Below are positions 54,570-61,178 of a stretch of 61,178 nt of DNA, piece after piece. The notes under the pieces were generated by a model. That model worked only from the letters and a program-made list of their open reading frames with translations. It had not been told where the DNA came from and searched no databases. Origin of the DNA: Lysobacterales bacterium (GTDB lineage Bacteria > Pseudomonadota > Gammaproteobacteria > Xanthomonadales > SZUA-36); contig JAKITK010000013.1 of the NCBI GenBank assembly GCA_021648125.1, positions 1-61,178 on the forward strand, given 5' to 3'. Each line of letters opens with the position of its first letter. The stretch's first letter is position 1. A program made the translations under genes and the position numbers.

Positions 54570-57500
54570 TTAAAGTTCAAAACCATCGGTAAAAATAGAA
54601 TCATTGCCTTGGTTTATCGGTGCAACCACGACAATATACATACCTGATGACGCACTGCCGTTGCTGCCCAGAGATACCTGCTCGCCAGCGTTGAAGCTGC
54701 GACTGAAAATGCTATAGGTTTTTGGTTCATCATTGATAACATCGTTACCAGTATCAATCCAACTTGATAGCCAGTCCGGTTTATTAGGAATATCATCACG
54801 ATGAAGAATAAACACCTCAGCGTTTACAGCCACGCTAAACTCCACCAGCTTTTCCCCTACAAAGGATTTGGAATCATTCGCGGTAGACAGCCATTCCTGG
54901 CCAATCAGGTTTGCGGGGATTTGGCTAAAGCTGAAGCTTCGGTCTCCGTACATGCTGTCTGCAATTTGCAGGTTGGCGCTGATTGACCAGTCGTTACCAT
55001 TGTTTTCATCGTAAACTAAGGCATTGGTAATGATTAAGCCTGAGCCAAGAGAAATTGCACCACCGTTATCAATACTAACGGTAACAGTATCGATACTGGA
55101 GCCGGCATTTCCGCTACAGGTCAATACAAAGTTTGTAGTTGTAGTGATTGCAGGGCTGATCTCACTGCCTGAAACCCCACGGGAGCCACTCCAACCGCCA
55201 GAAGCTACACAGCTATTGGTATTGATGCTATTCCAACTAAGGGTAATGGTATCGCCACTGTCTACTAGTGTACTACTGGCACTTAAACTAACCACTGGAT
55301 CGGTATTGACGACATTGATGGTGACAGAATCACTGCTAGAACCAGTGTCACCCATACAAGTTAAGGTAAATGTTGTGGTGTTAGTAATCGCAGGGCTCGA
55401 TTCGCTACCTGAGGTAGCCCGCGAGCCACTCCAACCACCAGAGGCCTCACAACTATTGGTATTGCTACTGTTCCAAGTTAGAGTTACAGTTTCACCGCTA
55501 TTTACTTGGGAGTTGCTGGCGCTTAGAGATACTGATGTTAAGTTGCCGCTTTCTGCATAAACATGCAGCATGGCATCGTACTCATTGGACCAAGGTGAGG
55601 TGATGGAATTTCCAGTGCTTACACTTTGCAGAACTGATGTTTGTCCGCTTGATGGAGATATCCATTGTGCAAAATAATTACCTGTTGGAATATTTAAGCT
55701 AATGGTTGCCCCTGAACCTAAGCCGCCCCAAAAATATGCCACATACTCCTCATCATTTTTTGCGCGCATTTTAAAAGAGCTAGAAGATGTGCCCAACACA
55801 CTAGTGGTGGTAGGTATTAAGAACAGCAAATCATTATTAAAGGATGCAACTGCAGTGCCCAGCCTGCCATGGTCTTCCATTACATTTGTTATGTTGGAGT
55901 CGGCAAGAAAATCATCCATTTCTGGAAATGCGTTAGAACCACTAAAGGGGAGAGAGCACTCTATGGATCCGGAGCCGCCCTCAATAAAGCCTCTCCATGC
56001 GGTACGTCTGTAATATTTTCGATTGGTTGGGTTTCTACAGGCAGCACCTCCCCACAAAACATCTGTAGCACCACTAATACCAACCAATTCAGTATGTATA
56101 ATCGGTTGGGTTTCATTAAGGCCTATCGTTTGACCCTGGTGTAAACCACCAATTTCCACATCAATTTGCTGATATTGATTTTCCGATAAGGTTATTGGTA
56201 TGGCATAAGGATCATACTGTCTTAACCAGGGAATATAAAAATCATTGGCCAAATCCCTAAAGTCACTACCGCTGTTGGAGTGACCGACTTCATTGCCTAG
56301 TTCCCATAATGTGTTGTAGTAACCAGCAAATCTGGCTGCTAAATATCTCAGATAAAATTCTTTTTCGAGCATTAAGTTATTATTCCAAGGATCAAGAATT
56401 TGATTGCTGGAATTTGTTTCAGTGACAAAAGCATCGGTACGGCTTCGAGTCCAGGTATTGAAAATACCAAGAAACACATAAATCCCTCTAGTACCAGCCT
56501 GTTCAAGCGCAAAATCTACCTTTTCCAGCCACGGTAGAGCAAAACTCGTTCTGTCATCATTGACCATACGATCCATAGCCATCATGTAAGTGCCGTTGTG
56601 ATTTGTTTCGAGTAATCTTGTGACATAGTTCACCCAATCAGCTTTTGTTATGAAAGTTTTAGATGAATCACCTTCATTAACCCTGTAACGCCTTGTATCT
56701 GGCCAATTGGAGCCGCGATATAGAAACCCTTGACCATCATCAGTCGCTAAAAATCTGCCGGCTCTTTTTACATGTCCATGAATTAAATCATTACTTTGCC
56801 CTATAACATCAAACGATCCAGAGCCAGTTTCTCCATTAAAGTCCCAGCTATAATCCCACTGACCTATTTCATCGGGCATAAACCTGGCTTTCCAAATGCT
56901 GCCATCTGCTGTTCCGGATTCATTACCGTAATAAAACCCCTCAACTAAAAATGTTTTCGCCCCTTTGCTAAATATAACTTGAGGGAACTCGAAAAATTTA
57001 TTGCCAGTTATGCCTGGTCGATCAAGACTTAAAGTGAAGGTGTCATACAGCTTGACTTGGTCTGTAGTTCCTGCAAGTCGGATGGCAAAAACTGAACCTG
57101 TAACAGAAGAGGCAACCAAGGCTATACCCAATTCTGGAACATATTGGAATTTTGAATAGGGGCCATTAACCGGTGTATCAGGAGTAACTCCTGTTGCATT
57201 GATTCTACTCCACACCCAAGGGTTATTGCGTGGATCACTTGCAGGTGGTGTCAGTAAAAATAAATCAAGACCCTCTTTCCAGGCAATAAAGCCACCAAGT
57301 TGTGGAGCCCATTCAAAACCAACTTTTGTATTACCTTCGATCGAGGTATCACCTGTTGTATTGACCAAAAACCAATTGTCATTTAACGAGTTAAGGTCTT
57401 TTACTCCAACTTTGTTAGTACCGTTACGAAAATTAGCAAAAACCAACAGATCGTGGATTGGATCAATAGCCGCGGTGAAGTCAATATTCAAAGGAAAACC

Positions 57501-58316
57501 ACCAACATAGGTCTGCCACACATCTAATACTGGGTCAAAAGAATGCACTCTAGATCCAGATTGATCAACCACCCATGCCAGTTCTCGTGTAGCATCCCAA
57601 GCTGTTGCGCTAAATTTGCTTCCTACTGGTGATGTACCACTGTCTCTCCATGAATTGGTATCTAAGCTGAAAGCCGCAGGCAAATCAGAGCTGCACCCAC
57701 TTGGTGACCCTGGTGAACTTGAAGGGGCGTCTGAAACTTTTGATAGCCAGAATGAATTTTGTAATGGATCATAAAAAACTGACTCATAAGTGTGAATAGC
57801 CAGCGGTTTACCATCCCAAAATCGACATTGGCTGTTGAGCCCAAAAGTATTGGGGTTTTCTGGTGTTTGCCCATCAGTCGGTTCGCCTCTACGCTCCCAC
57901 AACAATGTTTCTAAATTAAAAAAGTAGACCTCATTACCATAATAGCCATTATGGCCACCACCAAAATAGACAAGCCCGCCAAGCTCGCCTTCTTCTGATG
58001 CATAGGCTCCGCCGGTCCAATCATTTACCACACCGCTTAATCCCTCTACCGCAGACCAAGCACAATTATCATTACCAGGACATGGATCGACATCCTTAAT
58101 GGTATTGAGCGATATGGCCTGCCATTCATTGAGTGGTAAATTGGCAATTACTGCAGGAATATTTGTTGCAGTCAATGTTTGACTTCCGGCAGTAACAACT
58201 TTCTTTAAACTGCTTGCATTTGTTGATGTTGAGACTACAAGAAATGCAAATAAAATCGCCAAAGATGACATCCAGAGAGATTTATCCATGGTTTGTTTTT
58301 GAATTATTTGTTGCAT
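54570..58316 (-). CDS. Exported propeller-glycoside hydrolase fusion with Ig repeats and C-terminal IFTDGFEL
   Basis: A 1248-residue exported protein with these parts in order. First a signal peptide (about 14-35) and a kelch-like propeller (about 45-425: GLVYFGGGHNGYYGNEVYFF, WDATRELAWVVDQSGSRVHS). Then a DUF5060-like Ig domain (about 428-510: LYDTFTLSLDRPGITGNKFF, FMPDEIGQWDYSWDFNG), and a TIM-barrel glycoside hydrolase of clan GH-A (about 515-880). The acid/base is probably Glu676 in WELGNEVGHSNSG and the nucleophile Glu743 in IIHTELVG. This combination resembles DUF4038/DUF5060 apiosidase-like enzymes. Two Ig-like repeats (NTNSCEASGGWSGSRATSGS and NTNSCVASGGWSGSRGVSGS) follow, then the shared beta module and IFTDGFEL. 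It is the main candidate enzyme of the operon; its substrate is unknown. Confidence 0.78.
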   Translation of the reverse strand: MQQIIQKQTMDKSLWMSSLAILFAFLVVSTSTNASSLKKVVTAGSQTLTATNIPAVIANLPLNEWQAISLNTIKDVDPCPGNDNCAWSAVEGLSGVVNDWTGGAYASEEGELGGLVYFGGGHNGYYGNEVYFFNLETLLWERRGEPTDGQTPENPNTFGLNSQCRFWDGKPLAIHTYESVFYDPLQNSFWLSKVSDAPSSSPGSPSGCSSDLPAAFSLDTNSWRDSGTSPVGSKFSATAWDATRELAWVVDQSGSRVHSFDPVLDVWQTYVGGFPLNIDFTAAIDPIHDLLVFANFRNGTNKVGVKDLNSLNDNWFLVNTTGDTSIEGNTKVGFEWAPQLGGFIAWKEGLDLFLLTPPASDPRNNPWVWSRINATGVTPDTPVNGPYSKFQYVPELGIALVASSVTGSVFAIRLAGTTDQVKLYDTFTLSLDRPGITGNKFFEFPQVIFSKGAKTFLVEGFYYGNESGTADGSIWKARFMPDEIGQWDYSWDFNGETGSGSFDVIGQSNDLIHGHVKRAGRFLATDDGQGFLYRGSNWPDTRRYRVNEGDSSKTFITKADWVNYVTRLLETNHNGTYMMAMDRMVNDDRTSFALPWLEKVDFALEQAGTRGIYVFLGIFNTWTRSRTDAFVTETNSSNQILDPWNNNLMLEKEFYLRYLAARFAGYYNTLWELGNEVGHSNSGSDFRDLANDFYIPWLRQYDPYAIPITLSENQYQQIDVEIGGLHQGQTIGLNETQPIIHTELVGISGATDVLWGGAACRNPTNRKYYRRTAWRGFIEGGSGSIECSLPFSGSNAFPEMDDFLADSNITNVMEDHGRLGTAVASFNNDLLFLIPTTTSVLGTSSSSFKMRAKNDEEYVAYFWGGLGSGATISLNIPTGNYFAQWISPSSGQTSVLQSVSTGNSITSPWSNEYDAMLHVYAESGNLTSVSLSASNSQVNSGETVTLTWNSSNTNSCEASGGWSGSRATSGSESSPAITNTTTFTLTCMGDTGSSSDSVTINVVNTDPVVSLSASSTLVDSGDTITLSWNSINTNSCVASGGWSGSRGVSGSEISPAITTTTNFVLTCSGNAGSSIDTVTVSIDNGGAISLGSGLIITNALVYDENNGNDWSISANLQIADSMYGDRSFSFSQIPANLIGQEWLSTANDSKSFVGEKLVEFSVAVNAEVFILHRDDIPNKPDWLSSWIDTGNDVINDEPKTYSIFSRSFNAGEQVSLGSNGSASSGMYIVVVAPINQGNDSIFTDGFEL
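54631..55475 (-). repeat. Long direct DNA repeat, copy 1 (Ig repeats plus C-terminal module)
   Basis: The 3' part of this gene matches 58378-59225 nearly base for base. An example is the run from GCACTGCCGTTGCTGCCCAG through the C-terminal module and both Ig repeats. Differences are scattered single bases. By eye, identity is above 90 percent over about 840 bases; the propellers outside the repeat are far more diverged. Confidence 0.85.
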
Positions 58317-58322
58317 ATTTAT

Positions 58323-60314
58323 TTACTCAAAGCCGCTGGTGAAAATAAGTTCCGATGTTTGGGTAGCTACAACAACTACAATATACATACCTGATGTCGC
58401 ACTGCCGTTGCTGCCCAGTGATACCTGCTCGCCAGCGTTGAAGCTGCGACTGAAAATGCTATAGGTTTTTGGTTCATCATTGATAACATCGTTACCAGTA
58501 TCAACCCAACTTGATAGCCAGTTCGGTTTGTTAGAAATATCATCACGATGAAGAATAAACACCTCAGCGTTTACTGCCACGCTAAACTCCACCAGTTTTT
58601 CTCCCACAAAGGATTTGGAATCATTCGCCGTAGACAGCCATTCCTGGCCAATCAGGTTTGCGGGGATTTGGCTAAATCTGAAGCTTCGGTCGCCGTACAT
58701 GCTGTTTGCAATTTGCAGGTTGGCGCTGATTGACCAGTCGCTGCCATTATTTGCATCGTAAACTAGAGCATTAGTAATAATTAAGCCTGAGCCAAGAGAA
58801 ATTACACCACCGTTATCAATGCTAACGGTAACCGTATCAGAACTTGAGCCGGTATCCCCGCTACAGGTCAATACAAAGTTTGTAGTTGTAGTGATTGCAG
58901 GGCTGGTCTCGCTTCCTGAAACCCCACGCGTGCCACTCCAACCGCCAGAGGCCAAACAACTATTAGTATTGATGCTATCCCAACTAAGGGTAATGGTATC
59001 GCCACTGTCTACTAGTGTACTGCTGGCACTTAAACTAACCACTGGGTCGGTATTGACAACATTGATGGTGACAGAGTCACTGCTAATACCCGTGACACCC
59101 GTACAGGTTAAGGTAAATGTTGTGCTGTTAGTAATCGCAGGGCTCGATTCGCTGCCTGAGGTAGCCCGTGAGCCACTCCAACCACCAGAGGCCTCACAAC
59201 TATTGGTATTGCTACTGTTCCAACTAAGGGTTGTCGTTTCACCACTGTTAACCAGGATGCTACTGGTATCTAGAGTAACCGAAGTTAAACCGCTAGAATC
59301 ACCCAGTTTATACAAGGTAACACCTGATCTAGAAGCAAATAGAATGACGTCGTATTCAGGGATCACTACAGAAATGGTTGATGAAATTGAGATATTTTCA
59401 TCATCAAAGAAGCTCCAACTATCAGAGGCAACATCGTACTCATATTGTGTATTGTTATCCAGGAATGCTAGAAAGTTACCCGTAGAGGTGTCTACCTGAA
59501 CAAGACCTTGGTTTGATGCAACACCCAACACAACCGGAGAATCAGCAATATTGGTATCAACAGTCCCATCTGCAGTTAGTTTATTTACTTTAGTGCTGCC
59601 ATTACCTCCACCAAAAATAATCACCTTATGTACGGGGCTATATTCCGCAAAGACATGATAAGCACCCATTTCTACAGGGCCTGAAAGAACCGACCATTCA
59701 TCTGTAATTTCATTAAACAACAATATACCTGCTTGGCTATCTAAGACAACCAAGCCATTCATTTCAGGAAAATACTCAATCGCTCTGGTTATGGCTCTGG
59801 GGCCAGGAAAACTAGGTAGAGTAGTCCAGTTTCCGTTGAGGTACTTTTTTATACTTTTAGAATTGTATCTGCCATAATAAAAAGCCCCAGTGCCTGTATC
59901 AATGGTGTTGTGTTCATAGGCATGCCTAATACCTACATCTTCCCAGTCTGCTCTTGAAACTTCATACCAGGTGTTATCATTTTCAAGGTATTTAATGTGT
60001 TTTTGACAAGCATAATGTCCTTGCCCAATAAAATGAATTTCTTGGTTAAATGAATTCCAAACAGCATCTCTGGCCCAGTCAACAATAAAGGTCGATGCGC
60101 CACAGGCATTAACCAAATCATAATCAAAACCAATGGTGTCGAAAATCATTGACTCTCCTACCTCCATTGAAGCAGCAGCAATAGACAATGCTGAATCAGG
60201 AAAACCAGTAATAAATTTAGCGTTTGTATTGGCTTGGATGAAACTAAAATTGCACAAAAACAATATAGTCAATAAATATTTAGCTGCTGTACTTGAGTTC
60301 ATTATGTGTGACAT
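58323..60314 (-). CDS. Exported kelch-like propeller protein with Ig repeats and C-terminal IFTSGFE
   Basis: A 663-residue exported protein, first gene of the operon. After a signal peptide (cleavage near IQAN) comes a kelch-like propeller (about 50-340: VDWARDAVWNSFNQEIHFIG, EYFPEMNGLVVLDSQAGILL, EYSPVHKVIIFGGGN) paralogous to that of the 52977-54560 product. Then come two Ig-like repeats (SNTNSCEASGGWSGSRATSG, INTNSCLASGGWSGTRGVSG), the beta module (SMYGDRSFRFSQIPANLIGQ...FILHRDDISNKPNWLSSW) and the end IFTSGFE. There is no hydrolase domain, so it is probably a binding partner of the fusion enzyme encoded six bases downstream. The ribosome site is GAGAGAGAAATATAA before ATG 60314. Confidence 0.78.
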   Translation of the reverse strand: MSHIMNSSTAAKYLLTILFLCNFSFIQANTNAKFITGFPDSALSIAAASMEVGESMIFDTIGFDYDLVNACGASTFIVDWARDAVWNSFNQEIHFIGQGHYACQKHIKYLENDNTWYEVSRADWEDVGIRHAYEHNTIDTGTGAFYYGRYNSKSIKKYLNGNWTTLPSFPGPRAITRAIEYFPEMNGLVVLDSQAGILLFNEITDEWSVLSGPVEMGAYHVFAEYSPVHKVIIFGGGNGSTKVNKLTADGTVDTNIADSPVVLGVASNQGLVQVDTSTGNFLAFLDNNTQYEYDVASDSWSFFDDENISISSTISVVIPEYDVILFASRSGVTLYKLGDSSGLTSVTLDTSSILVNSGETTTLSWNSSNTNSCEASGGWSGSRATSGSESSPAITNSTTFTLTCTGVTGISSDSVTINVVNTDPVVSLSASSTLVDSGDTITLSWDSINTNSCLASGGWSGTRGVSGSETSPAITTTTNFVLTCSGDTGSSSDTVTVSIDNGGVISLGSGLIITNALVYDANNGSDWSISANLQIANSMYGDRSFRFSQIPANLIGQEWLSTANDSKSFVGEKLVEFSVAVNAEVFILHRDDISNKPNWLSSWVDTGNDVINDEPKTYSIFSRSFNAGEQVSLGSNGSATSGMYIVVVVATQTSELIFTSGFE
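58378..59225 (-). repeat. Long direct DNA repeat, copy 2 (Ig repeats plus C-terminal module)
   Basis: Partner of 54631-55475, in the same orientation about 3.75 kb away. Recombination between the copies would delete most of the glycoside hydrolase fusion gene and fuse the two propeller genes in frame. Confidence 0.85.
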
Positions 60315-60765
60315 TTATATTTCTCTCTCTTCTTTGTATCTATAAAAGAAAATTATGATAACCGAAAAATGTTGAGCATAAATGTGGCAAATACTGGCAA
60401 ATACTGGCGGTTGATAAAACTAGGTGGTTTAAAGTCAACAATACTTAGTCGAATGTTGTAAATGCACAGCCAAAAATAAGGGTTGGGATTATTCGAAAAG
60501 CATCATAACTTTGTTGCCAAAGGAACCTAACGATAAATACCTATATCGAAAATTATGTAAATTCATGTAGTAATACCCAAGCCCAAATATAGAAAGCACA
60601 ATGACATTACAAGTCCTTAATGCACATAAGAAACCATCAAAAAACCGTATCACCAATAATAACTGATTCTAAAAAAACATCACAAAACCTAAATTTCATT
60701 CACCCATGCAATTTTTATTTGTTAGAATATTCGAATTGGGAAGCTATTTTAAAAAAATAAAAAAC
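60315..60765. promoter_or_regulatory. Divergent region between the secreted-protein operon and its probable regulator
   Basis: About 450 A/T-rich bases without a gene. Seen are a tandem ten-base repeat GGCAAATACT (60386-60395 and 60396-60405) and two copies of CATGCAATTT, at 60705 and 60765, exactly 60 bases apart. Promoters for both directions must lie here, but I could not assign -35/-10 pairs with confidence. The GGCAAATACT pair is a candidate operator. Confidence 0.4.
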
Positions 60766-61178
60766 ATGCAATTTAGAATCAATAAAGTTCAATTTATTTA
60801 TCAAGACGAAGAGTTGTATATCAATGGAAAGCTGATTGAGTGCCCCCAGAAAATACTACAGGCGCTGATACTATTTGTCACATCGAAAAATGAAATCATA
60901 AGCAAAGATACATTGTTGTATAAGTTATGGGGCGAGTTAATTGTTAGTGAGGACTCTTTATTTAAAGTGGTTCAGGGAGTCAGAAAAATATTTAAGGAAA
61001 ACGGAGTTGAAGGAGAAGTGTTGATTAATGTTTATGGAAAAGGTTATAAAATTAACCCCAAAATCAAAAAAGCTTTTTTCCAAATACCTACAAAAGAAAT
61101 ACCCATAATTGTTTTACAAAACAAAATCAATCATAAAAGATTCAAGCGATCTATGATATTGGCTATCGGTGTCTTATT
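60766..61178 (+). CDS. CadC/ToxR-like winged-helix transcriptional regulator (3' end beyond window)
   Basis: The frame is open to the right edge (137 codons seen). Residues 1-100 form an OmpR/CadC-type winged helix: MQFRINKVQFIYQDEELYIN, LIECPQKILQALILFVTSKN, IISKDTLLYKLWG, DSLFKVVQGVRKIFKENG and the wing VYGKGYKI. There is no receiver domain before it, so it is a one-component ToxR/CadC-like regulator. The last residues (RSMILAIGVL) begin a membrane helix, as in membrane-bound CadC-type regulators. An in-frame ATG 60 bases upstream (60706) would add 20 residues; the start at 60766 fits the family better. It is divergent to the four-gene secreted operon and is its likely regulator. Confidence 0.8.
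   Translation, partial: MQFRINKVQFIYQDEELYINGKLIECPQKILQALILFVTSKNEIISKDTLLYKLWGELIVSEDSLFKVVQGVRKIFKENGVEGEVLINVYGKGYKINPKIKKAFFQIPTKEIPIIVLQNKINHKRFKRSMILAIGVL

Noticed and set aside
54570-59500. Regular repeats suspected to be a CRISPR or other array
   Set aside because: The repeats are coding Ig-like domains of about 75 codons in secreted proteins, not short repeats with spacers. No cas genes are present.

Overview
This window is a piece of chromosome from a gammaproteobacterium, probably free-living and aquatic. The evidence is the gene order tpiA-secG-tRNA-Leu-nuoABCDEFGHIJKLMN-tRNA-fMet, a YbiI-type zinc-finger protein, the DUF2868/DUF3482 gene pair, a TonB-dependent receptor and several large secreted carbohydrate-related proteins. 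NuoC and NuoD are separate, NuoC carries an extra loop, and NuoG lacks the N7 cluster cysteines. I recall this combination from Xanthomonas- and Legionella-like relatives rather than enterobacteria. I cannot name the genus.

Layout. 1-919: right part of a broken IS66-family element. 1.1-3.8 kb: a small Cys-rich protein, an exported amidase, ybiI and a GFA-family protein. 3.9-9.9 kb: a TonB-dependent receptor (minus strand), a CNNM/CorC-type membrane protein, a relic of a second GFA gene, an exported protein of unknown function and an outer-membrane beta-barrel. 10.0-12.9 kb: the DUF2868/GTPase-DUF3482 pair. 13.0-14.0 kb: a small membrane protein and a PemK-type toxin-antitoxin pair. 14.1-20.1 kb (minus): a tightly overlapped operon of exported alpha/beta hydrolase, ABC ATPase, ten-TM FtsX-type permease, response regulator and histidine kinase. 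20.2-20.5 kb: a decayed, internally deleted second copy of the DUF3482 GTPase gene. 20.6-38.6 kb: housekeeping core with DUF2845, SDR, tpiA, secG, tRNA-Leu(GAG), the complete fourteen-gene complex I operon and an initiator tRNA.

38.6-44.2 kb is accessory and degraded. It holds a partial, partly inverted copy of the initiator tRNA, a lipase-like protein, yefM-yoeB, two oppositely oriented hipA fragments around a DUF4143 ATPase that has lost its P-loop, a Fic protein behind three TTCATGAA palindromes, and a frameshifted RND efflux fragment. In many gammaproteobacteria tRNA-fMet is followed by rimP-nusA-infB, so this site looks like an integration hotspot.

44.3-60.3 kb (minus) is the most unusual part. 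It has a pectate-lyase-fold protein, an ABC-2 transporter, and a compact operon of four large exported proteins: two kelch-like propellers, a propeller fused to a glycoside hydrolase, and a 1122-residue dihaem protein resembling the hydrazine synthase alpha/PD40 type. Four of these proteins end in the short motif IF-x-x-[GS]-FE and a fifth carries it internally. Three share a C-terminal beta-rich module and two share nearly identical Ig-like repeats. A CadC/ToxR-like regulator, cut by the right edge, is divergent to the operon. I read the cluster as a secreted, possibly surface-attached polysaccharide-processing system with a shared C-terminal tag; its substrate and function cannot be told from sequence alone.
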